A stretch of DNA of 60,283 bases from Succinivibrio sp. (GTDB taxonomy: Bacteria > Pseudomonadota > Gammaproteobacteria > Enterobacterales > Succinivibrionaceae): NCBI GenBank assembly GCA_017469335.1, contig JAFUGP010000113.1:1-60283 (forward strand). Direction: 5' to 3'. This document shows, one piece after another, positions 27,319 to 39,823 of the stretch. The notes below the pieces were generated by a model that did not search any database, had not been told where the DNA came from, and saw only the letters and a program-made list of their open reading frames with translations. A program made the position numbers and the translations under genes. Numbering within the stretch: position 1 is the stretch's first letter; every line of letters begins with the position of its first letter.

Positions 27319-27340
27319 CGGCCCCTCAGATGAGGGGCCG
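27319..27340 (+). terminator. Hairpin after the ABC transporter gene
   Basis: CGGCCCCT (27319-27326) pairs with AGGGGCCG (27333-27340) around a 6-nt loop, starting just after the stop codon. The T-tract is short, so termination may be partial. Confidence 0.6.
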
Positions 27341-27529
27341 TTAAGATCTGAGCTGGGGGGATGCACGCCTTTGAGACGGGGGCGGATATTTGTGAGTCTG
27401 GGCTGCGTGAGGCTGACCCGCAATTTTCAACGTTGAGAGCGCTGATTGAATTGCCAGGCTCATGGTGGCATCATTGACTTAGAACCATCCCGGCTCAGGG
27501 TACATCAGGAACACGGCAGGTGTAAGAAG

Positions 27530-29155
27530 ATGAAAGAAATTGCAGCGGCAGAAAGTATAAAAAATATCAAAAAGAGAGACTGCATCTATGTCGACAAGAC
27601 CCAGTACGTCTATGAGCTGGTTAAACACTATGAACGTGTGTTTTTCTGCCGTCCCCGCCGTTTCGGCAAATCCCTGACCTTAAATACCATCGGCACTTTG
27701 TTTGAACAGGGCACCGAGCCCTATTTTAAAGACACTTGGATCTGCGATAAATGGGAGTTCGGCACCTACCCGGTGCTGCGGCTTAATTTTTTGGACTATT
27801 CCACCGACGATGTAGAGGAGTTCAAGGAATTTTTGTCTGCCGATCTGGCCGATTTTGCCGAAGATCTGGGATTTGCAGGCAAGGTGAAGAGCTCTCATCC
27901 GGTGCTGGCCCTAAAGCAGCTGTGCAAGGCGCTGGGTTCCCGGCAAATGGTGCTGCTCATAGATGAGTATGACTGTCAGCTTACCGCCAACATCAACCAC
28001 AAGATGGTCTACGAGAAATTCCGCAAAATCATCCGACGCTTCTACGGAGCACTCAAAGGCAAAGAGCAGATCAGGTTCCTGGCTGTCACGGGTGTCACCC
28101 GTTTAAAGGATGTAGCCATCTTCTCAGCAGGCACGGATATCAAGGATCTGAGCTATGATCATGCCTTCAGTCAGATGATAGGTTTTACCCGCGCTGAGAT
28201 TAAGCACTTCTACAATGACTACTTAAGGCTCGGCGTGTACTATGAAAATAAAGAGGTGAGGCCGGAGGAGGCGACGGAGGAGCAGATAGATGATCTTTTA
28301 GAGCGCATGGCTTATCACTATGACGGCTACTGCTTTGACAAATTCTGCGAGCTCAAAGTGTTCTCCACCTGGTCGGTGAACAGCTTTCTGCAGGAAATGT
28401 CAAGCAGCAAAAGGGTCAATTTCGGAGACTACTGGTTCGATGAAGTAGGCGGCGGTCTGCCCTCAATTCTGGTCAATTACCTGAAGACTCATACCCTGGA
28501 TATGTCAGTCCTGCAGCAGGACGAAATTCTCATTCCCTATAATGAGTTTCAAAGCCCCACCTCGCTTACGGATATTAATCAAAGCGTTTTGATGTGCCAG
28601 ACGGGGTATCTCACCTTAAAGACACCCGCAAACGAGGATTGCCTGTTTGTAACCTTGGGCTTGGCCAATCAGGAGGTCAGAAAGGCCCTGTCGCAGCTGC
28701 TCATGTTCAGATTCATCAGCGAGGATTTCTTAAAGACCCACCCGGCTAAAGAGGCTGTCGCACAGTACTCTGCTGATAGTCTCGTACTCTTTTTCAATAA
28801 GATGCTCGCCGCCGTGGCCTATGACCGCTATCCCATTAAAGAAGAGTCCATGGTCCGCGCCTTGCTACAGGTTTTTTTGCAAGGCAGTGGCCTTAAGGTA
28901 GAAGTAGAAAAACACAACAGCAAGGGGCGCTGCGATCTCATGGCCCATACCAATGATCGTCATGTGGTATTCGAGCTTAAGTACTCACCGGACGGCACTG
29001 ATGAACAAACTCTCTTAGCTGAAGCCGTAGATCAGATAAAGCGCCGCGATTACGGCGGTGAGCTGGCGGACGGCAAAGAGGTCTTAAGGCTCGCTTTGGT
29101 CTTCAACGGCAATGATGATGAGCGCAAATTTACCTTGTGGCAGCAGGTCGAATAA
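27530..29155 (+). CDS. AAA-ATPase-like protein with C-terminal PD-(D/E)XK domain
   Basis: A 541-residue protein with an N-terminal AAA-ATPase_like domain (YVDKTQYVYEL, degenerate Walker A RPRRFGKS at 41-48, LLIDEYDCQL, FLAVTGVTRLKDVAIFS) and a C-terminal PDDEXK_9-type domain (GRCDLMAHTNDRHVVFELKY gives the D-x-E-x-K pattern). Such genes are multiplied in gut bacteria; a nuclease or mobile-element role is suspected but not proven. ATG 27530 fits the family start; an in-frame upstream start at 27446 adds unrelated residues. It is the complete version of the fold cut off at the left edge of the window. Confidence 0.85.
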   Translation: MKEIAAAESIKNIKKRDCIYVDKTQYVYELVKHYERVFFCRPRRFGKSLTLNTIGTLFEQGTEPYFKDTWICDKWEFGTYPVLRLNFLDYSTDDVEEFKEFLSADLADFAEDLGFAGKVKSSHPVLALKQLCKALGSRQMVLLIDEYDCQLTANINHKMVYEKFRKIIRRFYGALKGKEQIRFLAVTGVTRLKDVAIFSAGTDIKDLSYDHAFSQMIGFTRAEIKHFYNDYLRLGVYYENKEVRPEEATEEQIDDLLERMAYHYDGYCFDKFCELKVFSTWSVNSFLQEMSSSKRVNFGDYWFDEVGGGLPSILVNYLKTHTLDMSVLQQDEILIPYNEFQSPTSLTDINQSVLMCQTGYLTLKTPANEDCLFVTLGLANQEVRKALSQLLMFRFISEDFLKTHPAKEAVAQYSADSLVLFFNKMLAAVAYDRYPIKEESMVRALLQVFLQGSGLKVEVEKHNSKGRCDLMAHTNDRHVVFELKYSPDGTDEQTLLAEAVDQIKRRDYGGELADGKEVLRLALVFNGNDDERKFTLWQQVE

Positions 29156-29251
29156 CCCTTTCTTGAGGGAAAGCCCCTCAGTGCCCCACACCCAACTTGC
29201 CGGCTGATGTCCCAGGCTTAAGTGCTGCGGCGTTCGTGACCGGACAGTGGT

Positions 29252-29893
29252 TCAGATCTGCTGGTCCTCGTCCTCCAGGCCCCGGGAGAAGCGCGCCTTA
29301 ATCTTCTTTTTGACGTAGACGGCAACCGCCACCAAAGCGATGAGCGCGAGGATGAGATAAATCACCGACTGTACGTCATGGACATAGTTCATGAGCAGAT
29401 CGCGGTTGTCGGCGAAGAAGTAGCCCAGGTAAACCCACACCGGCACCGAGATGAGCGCGGCGGCACCGTCGATGATGAGGAAGTAGAGATAGGGAATACG
29501 CCTGCTCATGCCTCCGGCCAGAAAAATGGGGCTGCGCAGTCCCGGCAGAAATCTGGCCACGAACAGCACACCCAGACCGTACTTCTTGAAATGACGCTGC
29601 ACCTGTGAGAAGCGCTTGGGCGAGAGGATGCGGCGGAAAAGCCGGACGCGCTGGATGCGGTAACCGAAGATCCGCCCGCCTAAGAACATGGTGCTGTCGC
29701 CTAACAGCACTCCGGCCAGTCCCACGGCCAGCATGAGGTGCACGTTGATGCCCTCATAGAGCCCGGAGATGATACCGCCTGAGACTAAGGTGATGTCCTC
29801 CGGTACCGGTACACCCAGACCGCACAGCAACAGGCAGGTGAAAACTGCCGTATAACCGTAATCGGTGAAAAAATTAACTAAAAAATCCAGCAC
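29252..29893 (-). CDS. DedA family membrane protein
   Basis: A 213-residue inner-membrane protein of the DedA/SNARE-associated family, whose members act as lipid (undecaprenyl phosphate or phospholipid) flippases or affect envelope homeostasis. It has GLGVPVPEDITLVSGG, GDSTMFLGGRIFGYRI, and the RFLPGLRSPIFLAGGMSRR motif, with four to five hydrophobic segments and a basic tail. The start appears to be GTG 29893; its ribosome-binding site is poor. It is single, on the minus strand. Confidence 0.88.
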   Translation of the reverse strand: MLDFLVNFFTDYGYTAVFTCLLLCGLGVPVPEDITLVSGGIISGLYEGINVHLMLAVGLAGVLLGDSTMFLGGRIFGYRIQRVRLFRRILSPKRFSQVQRHFKKYGLGVLFVARFLPGLRSPIFLAGGMSRRIPYLYFLIIDGAAALISVPVWVYLGYFFADNRDLLMNYVHDVQSVIYLILALIALVAVAVYVKKKIKARFSRGLEDEDQQI

Positions 29894-30051
29894 TGCTTGG
29901 GACGGCCTTGGTCAGGGGACCGCGCTGCCTGAGCAGCTGCGGTCGAAAAATGAGATGCAAGAGTCTGCCTTGCCTTAAGTGTCAATACAGTCTGACAATC
30001 TTATCACAGCAAGGGGCGGTTATATTGCAAAAAACGCCGTGTCAGTCTGCC

Positions 30052-30558
30052 TCAGTCAGGGGACGGTGCTTCACAAGTCTGGCAAGGCTCCGGGCTCTGG
30101 GAGCGGGCGTAACCCAGCTGCCGGAAGGCCTCGTAGGCCACCACCGCCACGGCATTGGAGAGATTAAGACAGCGGCTGTGCGCGGCCATGGGGATCTTAA
30201 GGCACAGCGCCGGGTCAATGCTTTGCGTAAGTGACTTTGGCAGCCCTTCTTTCTCGCGGCCAAACAGCACCACATCCTGCTCTTGGAAGGCAAAATCATA
30301 GAGATTGCAGCTGGCCTTGCTGGAGGCGATGATAAGCCTGCGTCCTGAAATGGTCTGTTGAAAGTGCTCGTAGTCTGGGTGCAGGGTAAAGCAGCTGCGC
30401 TCGCGGTAATCCAATCCGGCCCGGATCAGCCTTTTGTCATCCAAAAAGAAGGGCAAAGGCCCGATTAAGTGCAGCGGGGCGCCGACGTTGACGCTCAGGC
30501 GCATGATGTTGCCGGCGTTACCCGGCATCTCGGGACGGTACAGAGCCAGTTCTATCAC
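30052..30558 (-). CDS. trmL: tRNA (cytidine/uridine-34-2'-O)-methyltransferase
   Basis: A 168-residue SPOUT methyltransferase that 2'-O-methylates the wobble base of tRNA-Leu isoacceptors in E. coli. The knot motifs are visible: IELALYRPEMPGNAGNIMRLS, VLFGREKEGLP, and LKIPM...SRCLNLSNAVAVVAYEAFRQL. The start is probably GTG 30558, seven bases after GAGGAG; the longer TTG start would absorb that ribosome-binding site. The residues after RQLGYA form a short non-conserved tail. Confidence 0.9.
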   Translation of the reverse strand: MIELALYRPEMPGNAGNIMRLSVNVGAPLHLIGPLPFFLDDKRLIRAGLDYRERSCFTLHPDYEHFQQTISGRRLIIASSKASCNLYDFAFQEQDVVLFGREKEGLPKSLTQSIDPALCLKIPMAAHSRCLNLSNAVAVVAYEAFRQLGYARSQSPEPCQTCEAPSPD

Positions 30559-30751
30559 CAGGGTACTCCTCAATCAGGGTGCTGTCTCATTTGACCTGAC
30601 AGCAGTCATTTTAAGGCACAGGCGGCGGTTAAACCAAGGCCGGGGCCATGGCCGCGCCGTGCTTTTCATTGCCTGAGGCGGCAAACGGTGTTAAGATTTT
30701 TGGCTTGAAAAGTCAAGCGGCAGCGGTAACTGCCATACGCGGAGGGCAATT

Positions 30752-33700
30752 ATGCCTGCACAACCCCCGATCGCAACGGGCAGGAGCAGCAAAGTCAGTC
30801 TGCTCGGCAAGATCTGTTTCGTCCTTGGAGTGGCGCTGATCTGTCTGTGTGAATACCTCATCATCGATTATCGTCAGACCACCGAGCGTGCCATCACCGG
30901 CGAGCTGGTGACCGGCACGCCCCGGGCCGCCTCCGGTCACGGTTTCATCGGCGCCCTGCTCGATTACTTCGGCGCCGTGACCTATATCCTGCCTTTTTTG
31001 GGCTTCTACATCTGGTGCAAGGTGCTGTTGCGTCCCGTCGCCTTCAGACAGATAGATTTCTTCAAGGTGGGAGTGCGCTTTTTAGGCTTCAACCTGCTGG
31101 TGCTGGGTCTGTGTCCTTTATTCTCGGGACTTTTTGCCGGCGGAGATACCGGTGCCGGCGGCATTTTGGGCGACTTTTTGAATCTCATCTTCTTCAAAAA
31201 CCTGCCCGCCCCGGCGGCGGCACTGCTGCCTTTGATTCTGACCCTCTCAGGACTGGTGCTCTTCACCGCCACCTCGCCTTTGTGGTACTGCGAGAAACTG
31301 GGGGCTGCCCTGTGCTTTTTCTGGCCCTTCAGGCACCGCGCCGAGAGCGTCTCTCCTAAGAAGAGTGAGCAGAGTGCTCCCGCAGAGAGTACGGCAGCCG
31401 ACACTCCCGCCCCTGCCGCGCCCAGCGAGCCGCGTGTACAGCCGCATGAGCACAACATCGAGCCTACCTTTGGCAATATGAATTTAGGCGGTGCCGGGCC
31501 GGGTTATGCCGCCGCCGAGAGTACGGCCCCTCTGTCGGAGGCCGGATCCTTTACGGCGCGCGATGACGATCCGCCGCTCTCCTACAGCCCCCAGACTCCC
31601 TTGAACTTCCAGGTGGGCGGGGAGTACAGCCGCGATCAGAATGCCTATCCCAAGAGCGCGGCCGCAGCAAAGAGCACCGCGCCTGAAAGCTCACCTTACG
31701 GTTATGAGCCGGAGGGCCCCTCCCGCACGGTGGTGCAGGTCGATCCGCGCTACAGCGCCCCGCAGCGTCAGACTCAGCAGCTCTCCCCGCAGGAGGCTGC
31801 AGATGAGGTGTCCACTATCATCAAGGACAGCCGTCTGCCCGAGCAGGAGGCTCAGGATGAAACCCCCGGTCAGCATACCCTTATTACCAAGCATGAGATG
31901 CCGCCTGCAGCTCCGGCTGAGGAAGTGCCCGTGTATGAGGCCGGGGCACCCGGGGTGCAGAGTGAGGTGGTGGGCAATCCCGAGCGCCGCCGTGACGCCG
32001 CCAGTACGGTGATCACCCGCGGGGACAATGCTGTCTCGCACTTGCAGTTTGGCGAGAATGTCTCCTTAAAGACCGACCGTCCGGCCGACTCGCCGGCCGG
32101 CTCCTATGATCAACAGCCTCCGGCGTTGCACCTGCCCGTGGATGATTCCACCGAGGAGAACATCATCAGCTTCACCGATTTGGGGGCAGAGCGCGAGGTG
32201 GAGGTGGATGCACTGACCTCCGCCTTCATTCCTCAAAATAATGATGACTCAAGGCTGGCTCCGGCCTCCACGGAGCTGGTATCCGAGCGCGAGCGCAATT
32301 TCTTCAGCTTAGGCGCGGTACGCGGCATCAACGGTACCGCCGTTGAGGAGACACAGAGCAGCTCTGAGGGGAGCGGTGATAACTCTGAGCAAAGCGCAGT
32401 CTTTAAGGCACCTGAGGTTCACTCTGAGCGTGCCGCGGAGACTGAGACAGGTGAGAGCACCACAGAGGATATCCCCTGGTCTGCGCCTGAGGAGGACGCT
32501 GCCGAGGACAGCGGCTGGGAGGAGGAGCGTGAGGCCGCGTCTGCCGCGGAGGTGCCCGGATCCCTGACCGAACGTCCGGCCACGCTGCCGCCTACCTCCT
32601 TCCCCACCAAGGATTATGTCGACCCGGCGCAGACCGCGCCGCAGCGCAACTATGACAGCTGGCGGCCTGATATCGGCCTGCTGGCCTCCTCGGATGGCAG
32701 TTACGTGACCGATCAGAACTATATCGAGGAGATGACCGGCCGCATTGACCGCTTCATGGCCGAGTTCAAGGTCAAGGCTCACGTGGCCGATCGCACCTCG
32801 GGGCCGGTGATCACCCGTTACGATCTGCAGCTGGATCCGGGCACCCGTTTCAGTCAGATGAAGAACTTGGGCACCGATATGAAGCGTCGGCTCATGGTCA
32901 AGAACGTGCGCATGCTGGAAGTGGTGCCGGGTACTGCCTACGTGGGACTTGAAGTGCCCAATAACAAACGTCAGATGATCACCTTGCGCGACGTGGTGGA
33001 ACAGGAGGCTTTCCGAAGCTCCACCGCTCAGCTGCCGCTGTGTCTGGGGGTCAATACGGTGGGCCGGCCGGTGGTGGCCGATCTGGCGCGGGCCCCGCAC
33101 CTGCTGGTGGCAGGTACCACCGGCTCGGGCAAGTCGGCCGGCATCAACTCGATGCTCATCTCGCTGCTGCTGCGCCGCAGTCCCGCCGAGCTGCGGCTCA
33201 TCTTGGTCGATCCCAAGCAGGTGGAGTTCAGTCTCTACGAGAACCTGCCTCACCTCATCACGCCCATCATCACCGAGGTAGATCAGACTTCGGCGGCGCT
33301 TAAGTGGTGCATCGGCGAGATGGAGCGGCGTTACACCCTCATCTCCAATATGAAGGTGCACAACATGACCGAGTACAACGCCATCATCCGCCGGGCCAAT
33401 GCCGAAGGACGGCAGGTCTATGATCCAAGCTGGAGCGCGGAGATGGGCGGCAACCCGCCGGTGCTCAAGACCCTGCCGGCCATCGTGATGGTGATTGACG
33501 AGTTTGCCGATCTCATGGCCATGACCGAGACCAGACGCGGCGACAAGAACAGCTCGCCCGAGCAGATGATCGCCCGCCTTACCGCCAAGGCCCGGGCCGC
33601 CGCCATTCATCTGGTGCTGGCCACCCAGAGCCCGCGCTCAAATGTGGTGACGGGCCTTATCAAGGCCAATATGCCCTCGCGGGTGGCCTATACGGTGCAG

Positions 33701-34138
33701 AGCGCACTGGACTCGCGCATTATCTTAGATGAGACCGGCGCGGAGAACCTGCTGGGGCAGGGTGACTGCATCGTCAAGTTCACGGCGCTGGAGAACAACG
33801 AATCCTTCCGCGCTCACGGTCCCTTTACCTCCAACGAGGACGTCAAGAACATCGTGGGGGCCTGGCATGATTACGCCGGCGATCCCGAGTATCTGGAGGG
33901 GGTGGCCGACGTGGAGGAAGAGGAGAGCGAGTCATTCAGCGATCCTCTGTCCGGCAGCTCCGACAGCGGATCGCGCGACAGCATGTACGATCAGGTGGCC
34001 GAGTATGCCCGCGATTACTGTCAGAAATACCAGAAGGCACCGAGCATCTCGGGCATTCAGATCCAGTTCGGTATCGGTTATACCCGGGCCAAGCGTCTGG
34101 TGGTGCAGCTCACCCGTGACGGTGTGATCGACGAATAG
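30752..34138 (+). CDS. ftsK: DNA translocase FtsK
   Basis: A 1128-residue division protein coupling septation to chromosome dimer resolution. Four N-terminal membrane segments (about residues 20-180) are followed by a ~450-residue acidic, proline/glutamate-rich linker. The RecA-like motor follows, with Walker A GTTGSGKS (788-795), LVDPKQVEFSLYENLPHL and VMVIDEFADLMAM. The C-terminal gamma winged helix ends the protein (YDQVAEYARDYCQKYQKAPSISG, KRLVVQLTRDGVID). GGAGG precedes ATG 30752. It leads the conserved ftsK-lolA-rarA order. Confidence 0.97.
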   Translation: MPAQPPIATGRSSKVSLLGKICFVLGVALICLCEYLIIDYRQTTERAITGELVTGTPRAASGHGFIGALLDYFGAVTYILPFLGFYIWCKVLLRPVAFRQIDFFKVGVRFLGFNLLVLGLCPLFSGLFAGGDTGAGGILGDFLNLIFFKNLPAPAAALLPLILTLSGLVLFTATSPLWYCEKLGAALCFFWPFRHRAESVSPKKSEQSAPAESTAADTPAPAAPSEPRVQPHEHNIEPTFGNMNLGGAGPGYAAAESTAPLSEAGSFTARDDDPPLSYSPQTPLNFQVGGEYSRDQNAYPKSAAAAKSTAPESSPYGYEPEGPSRTVVQVDPRYSAPQRQTQQLSPQEAADEVSTIIKDSRLPEQEAQDETPGQHTLITKHEMPPAAPAEEVPVYEAGAPGVQSEVVGNPERRRDAASTVITRGDNAVSHLQFGENVSLKTDRPADSPAGSYDQQPPALHLPVDDSTEENIISFTDLGAEREVEVDALTSAFIPQNNDDSRLAPASTELVSERERNFFSLGAVRGINGTAVEETQSSSEGSGDNSEQSAVFKAPEVHSERAAETETGESTTEDIPWSAPEEDAAEDSGWEEEREAASAAEVPGSLTERPATLPPTSFPTKDYVDPAQTAPQRNYDSWRPDIGLLASSDGSYVTDQNYIEEMTGRIDRFMAEFKVKAHVADRTSGPVITRYDLQLDPGTRFSQMKNLGTDMKRRLMVKNVRMLEVVPGTAYVGLEVPNNKRQMITLRDVVEQEAFRSSTAQLPLCLGVNTVGRPVVADLARAPHLLVAGTTGSGKSAGINSMLISLLLRRSPAELRLILVDPKQVEFSLYENLPHLITPIITEVDQTSAALKWCIGEMERRYTLISNMKVHNMTEYNAIIRRANAEGRQVYDPSWSAEMGGNPPVLKTLPAIVMVIDEFADLMAMTETRRGDKNSSPEQMIARLTAKARAAAIHLVLATQSPRSNVVTGLIKANMPSRVAYTVQSALDSRIILDETGAENLLGQGDCIVKFTALENNESFRAHGPFTSNEDVKNIVGAWHDYAGDPEYLEGVADVEEEESESFSDPLSGSSDSGSRDSMYDQVAEYARDYCQKYQKAPSISGIQIQFGIGYTRAKRLVVQLTRDGVIDE

Positions 34139-34172
34139 CGCCGTGTGGCCCGGTAACAAGAGAGGATTTGAG

Positions 34173-34790
34173 ATGACAACAGGCAGCTTAACAAGGCGCA
34201 TGCTGGCGGGGGCGATGGGTGTTGCCCTGGCGTTGGGGCAGGTGGCTCTTGCCGATGACAGCGCCGCGCTTCAGGCACTTTTGCGGGGTACCTCCGCCTT
34301 AGAGGCTTCCTTTGAGCAGGTGGTGCAGCGTCATAACGGCACGGTCCAGCGCTCCACCGGGGTGGTGGCCTTGCAGCGGCCGCAGCGCTTCATGCTGCAC
34401 ACCGCCGAGCCTGACGAGCTGGTGCTCTTTACCCGTGAGGACGGGGTGTATTACTACGATCCCTTCGTCAATCAGCTGAGCATTTACCCGCTCTCGCGGC
34501 TTGACAGTTCTCCCTTTGCGCTGCTTACCGGGGACAGTGAGACGGTATGGGCACGCTATGAGGTCAAAAAACAGGGCTCATCCTATGTGCTCACGCCCAC
34601 AGAGCGCAGTGAGATCAAGTCATTAAAGCTCGAATTTAAGAACAACAAGATCAGCACCATCGTCATTAACCTGCCCGACGGCAGCACCAATACCTATACC
34701 CTGCACAGTCCGCGCGATACTCTGACGGCGGGCATTTTTGACTATCACATCCCCAAGGATGCCGAAGTGGACGATGAGCGGCAGCGCTGA
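34173..34790 (+). CDS. lolA: Outer-membrane lipoprotein carrier protein LolA
   Basis: A 205-residue periplasmic chaperone that ferries lipoproteins from LolCDE to LolB. A signal peptide ([20 protein letters not shown], cleavage near residue 27) precedes the beta-barrel-like domain with [28 protein letters not shown] and [20 protein letters not shown] 34173 follows AGAGGA. It starts 34 bp after ftsK and overlaps rarA by 17 bp, so all three are probably co-transcribed. Confidence 0.93.
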   Translation: MTTGSLTRRMLAGAMGVALALGQVALADDSAALQALLRGTSALEASFEQVVQRHNGTVQRSTGVVALQRPQRFMLHTAEPDELVLFTREDGVYYYDPFVNQLSIYPLSRLDSSPFALLTGDSETVWARYEVKKQGSSYVLTPTERSEIKSLKLEFKNNKISTIVINLPDGSTNTYTLHSPRDTLTAGIFDYHIPKDAEVDDERQR

Positions 34791-36243
34791 GCCCGTGCAG
34801 GGCGATCTCTTCGCCGCCCTGGAGCCCGGTGCCCCGTCTGGTGCGGCGGGCGCAGGCTCAAGTGTGGCTGCCCAATCCCAATTCGCGCCGCTCTCGGCCA
34901 GGCTGCGCCCGCATACTCCTGAGCAGTTCATCGGGCAGCAACACTTGATGGGGGAGGGGCGGCCGCTTCGGCAGTGCATCGAGCAGGGACAGTGCCATTC
35001 CATGATCCTGTGGGGGCCGCCCGGGGTGGGCAAGACCACGCTGGCCTTGATGATGGCGCAGAGCTGTCAGGCTGTTTTAGAGCAGATCCCGGCGGTGACC
35101 TCCGGCGTCAAGGATATCCGCGAGGCCATCGAGCGTGCCCGGCAGCGCCGCCTGAGCGGACAGCGCACCGTCTTGTTTGTCGATGAGGTACATCGTTTCA
35201 ACAAGTCCCAGCAGGATGCCTTTTTGCCCCATGTTGAGGACGGCACCGTGACCTTTATCGGCGCCACCACCGAAAATCCCTCTTTCAGCCTTAACGGCGC
35301 ACTGCTCTCCAGGGCGCGGGTTTATCTGTTAAAACCCCTGCAGCCTGAGGATCTGGATAAGCTGCTGACCTTGGCCTTAAGCTCTGAGGAGGGGCTCAAG
35401 GACGAGCGGCTTGTCTTAAATGACGAGGCCAGAGCAGCCTTAGTCGATCTGGCTGCCGGGGACGCGCGGCGGCTGTTGAACATGCTGGAGATGGCCAGTG
35501 ATCTCGCGCTTCCCGATGAGAGCGGACAGAGGGTGATCACCACGGCGCTGCTCTCTGAGCTCTCCGGGCGGCGGCTTTTGCGTTACGACAAGGGCGGGGA
35601 TGTCTACTACGATCTCATCTCGGCCTTTCACAAGTCCGTGCGCGGCAGTGCCCCGGATGCGGCGCTGTACTGGTACTGCCGCATTCTGGAGGCAGGCGGG
35701 GATCCTTTGTATGTGGCCAGGCGCCTGCTGGCCATCGCCACCGAGGATGTGGGACTGGCCGATCCCAAGGCCATGCAGGTGGCACTCAACGCCTATGACA
35801 TTTTCGAGCGCGTGGGGCCGGCCGAAGGGGAGAGAGCCATCGCCGAGGCTGCCGTTTACCTGGCGCTGGCCCCTAAGAGCAATCATCTCTACACCGCCTT
35901 TGCCAAGGCCCGGGCCGACGCCTCAGCTCACGGTACTTTGGAGGTGCCCACCTATCTGCGCAACGCGCCGACCAAGCTTATGGAGGAGCTGGGCTATCAC
36001 CAGGGTTACCGTTACGCCCATGACTACGAGGGCGCTTATGCGGCGGGCGAGTGTTTCCTGCCCGAGGAACTGGCCGGCACGGTGTACTACAAACCCTCCG
36101 AGCGCGGCTATGAAAAGCTGCTCACCCAGAAAAAGGAGTATCTGCGGCAGCGCGATGCCGCAGCACCGGAGCCGCGCCATCGCGCGGGGTTGGTAGGAAA
36201 AAACACCAGCTACAACGCCTACGAGGATGAATCGCTCAACTGA
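34774..36243 (+). CDS. rarA: Replication-associated recombination protein A
   Basis: A 489-residue AAA+ ATPase of the RarA/MgsA/WRNIP1 family acting at stalled forks. It has [15 protein letters not shown], Walker [15 protein letters not shown], Walker [23 protein letters not shown], sensor GATTENPSF, and the C-terminal tetramerisation part with [18 protein letters not shown] and [18 protein letters not shown]. The ~40-residue N-terminal stretch before LSARLRP is longer than in E. coli (447 residues) and low in complexity. ATG 34774 lies within the end of lolA; its ribosome-binding site is weak. Confidence 0.95.
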   Translation: MSGSAEPVQGDLFAALEPGAPSGAAGAGSSVAAQSQFAPLSARLRPHTPEQFIGQQHLMGEGRPLRQCIEQGQCHSMILWGPPGVGKTTLALMMAQSCQAVLEQIPAVTSGVKDIREAIERARQRRLSGQRTVLFVDEVHRFNKSQQDAFLPHVEDGTVTFIGATTENPSFSLNGALLSRARVYLLKPLQPEDLDKLLTLALSSEEGLKDERLVLNDEARAALVDLAAGDARRLLNMLEMASDLALPDESGQRVITTALLSELSGRRLLRYDKGGDVYYDLISAFHKSVRGSAPDAALYWYCRILEAGGDPLYVARRLLAIATEDVGLADPKAMQVALNAYDIFERVGPAEGERAIAEAAVYLALAPKSNHLYTAFAKARADASAHGTLEVPTYLRNAPTKLMEELGYHQGYRYAHDYEGAYAAGECFLPEELAGTVYYKPSERGYEKLLTQKKEYLRQRDAAAPEPRHRAGLVGKNTSYNAYEDESLN

Positions 36244-36332
36244 TAATCATCAGAGCCTCACTCCCTGCCCAGGCGCTGTTTAAACGCGCCAGATGAGTCC
36301 TGTCGGCGCTCTCTTTAGTGAGCGCATGCTAA

Positions 36333-38224
<1,892 letters not shown>

Positions 38225-38227
38225 TTT

Positions 38228-39745
38228 ATGTGCGGAGTGGTGGGAGTGGTCGGCGCCGCTCCGGTCAATCTGACCCTGTACAATGCCCTGCAGGTGCTGC
38301 AGCACCGCGGGCAGGATGCGGCCGGCATCATCACCGTGGACGCGGACGGCAATTTCCATCAGCGCAAGGCCAACGGCATGGTGCGCGATGTGTTTGAGCA
38401 GCGCCATATCATGCGTCTGTCCGGCAACATCGGAATCGGTCATACCCGCTATCCCACCGCCGGCTCATCCTCGGCAGCCGAGGCTCAGCCTTTCTATGTA
38501 AACTCACCCTTCGGCATCGCGCTGGCCCATAACGGCAATCTTATCAACGCGCGCGAACTTACCGACAAATGCCGCAAGGCCCGCCGCCATGTCAATACCC
38601 AGTCCGATTCCGAGGTACTGCTCAATATTCTGGCCTGGCACATAGCCGGCATCGAGCACGAGTCCCCCGACGAGACAGATATCTTCAAGGCCGTCACCCA
38701 GGTGATGGCCGATATACGTGGCGGCTATGCCGTGGTGGCGCTGGTGCTGGGCGTGGGGCTGATAGCCTTTCGCGATCCTCTGGGCATCAGACCGTTGGTG
38801 CTGGGCGAGCGGCAAAGCGCGGACGGGAAGACAGAGTATATGGTGGCCTCCGAATCGGTGGCTTTGGATGTCAACGGCTTTAAGCTGGTGCGGGATTTGG
38901 AGCCCGGTGAGGCGCTGTTAATTACCGCAGACGGTACCTTGTCTGCCGCAGTCTGCGCCCAGAATACCCGTCTGTGTCCCTGCATCTTTGAATATGTCTA
39001 TTTCGCCCGGCCTGACAGCGTGATAAACGGCGCTTCGGTCTACGCCACACGGGTGCGCATGGGTACCAAACTGGCACAGAAAATCAAGCGCGATTACGGG
39101 CAGCTGCAGATTGACGCGGTGATCCCCATCCCGGAGACCTCGGCGGATATCGCCGTGGAGATCGCCCGTACTCTGGGGGTGCCTTATCGTCAGGGCTTTG
39201 TGAAGAACCGTTATGTGGGACGCACCTTTATCATGCCGGGGCAGGGTATACGCAAAAAGTCGGTTCGCAGCAAGTTAAACCCCATTCCGGCGGAATTTGC
39301 CGGCAAAAAAGTACTGTTGGTGGATGATTCCATCGTGCGCGGCACCACTTCATTGCAGATTGTGGAGATGGCCCGCGAGGCCGGTGCCAACGAGGTCTAT
39401 TTTGCCTCGGCGGCCCCCGCCATCAAGTATCCCAATATCTACGGCATTGACATGCCGACCTCCCGGGAACTTATCGCCTACGGGCGCAGCGAGGATGAGA
39501 TCTGCAAGCTTATTCACGCCGACGCGCTGATCTACCAGTCTTTGGAGGATCTCAAAGATTCGGTGCGCGAGGAAAACCCGCTATTAGAGGACTTCGATAC
39601 CTCCATCTTTACCGGTGAGTACCCGGTTCCGCCGGATCAGAACTATTTTGCCGAGATTGCCAGACTGCGCTCGGATGACGCCAAGGCCGACAAGGCTTGG
39701 CAGGATTCCAGCAACGAGGCTCTGGATATTTACAACAACAACTGA
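38228..39745 (+). CDS. purF: Amidophosphoribosyltransferase
   Basis: A 505-residue enzyme for the first committed step of purine synthesis (PRPP + glutamine to phosphoribosylamine). Cys2, the N-terminal nucleophile, follows the initiator Met (MCGVVGVVG). [16 protein letters not shown] and [10 protein letters not shown] mark the glutaminase domain; [13 protein letters not shown] is the PRPP loop. Length is that of E. coli PurF (505). Together with purHD and purU it forms a set of four purine-pathway genes at separate places in this window. Confidence 0.97.
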   Translation: MCGVVGVVGAAPVNLTLYNALQVLQHRGQDAAGIITVDADGNFHQRKANGMVRDVFEQRHIMRLSGNIGIGHTRYPTAGSSSAAEAQPFYVNSPFGIALAHNGNLINARELTDKCRKARRHVNTQSDSEVLLNILAWHIAGIEHESPDETDIFKAVTQVMADIRGGYAVVALVLGVGLIAFRDPLGIRPLVLGERQSADGKTEYMVASESVALDVNGFKLVRDLEPGEALLITADGTLSAAVCAQNTRLCPCIFEYVYFARPDSVINGASVYATRVRMGTKLAQKIKRDYGQLQIDAVIPIPETSADIAVEIARTLGVPYRQGFVKNRYVGRTFIMPGQGIRKKSVRSKLNPIPAEFAGKKVLLVDDSIVRGTTSLQIVEMAREAGANEVYFASAAPAIKYPNIYGIDMPTSRELIAYGRSEDEICKLIHADALIYQSLEDLKDSVREENPLLEDFDTSIFTGEYPVPPDQNYFAEIARLRSDDAKADKAWQDSSNEALDIYNNN

Positions 39746-39823
39746 GAGGGCCTGCTTTGTCTGGAAATCTTCAGGCCCAGAGGCGGAAACCGACGCTGCC
39801 GGACTTTTTGGCAAAAACCGAGA

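Noticed and set aside
32309-33610. 433-codon open frame on the minus strand opposite ftsK
   Set aside because: It lies wholly within the well-supported ftsK frame; high GC makes long antisense frames common, and the translation (rich in His, Gly, Arg) resembles no protein.
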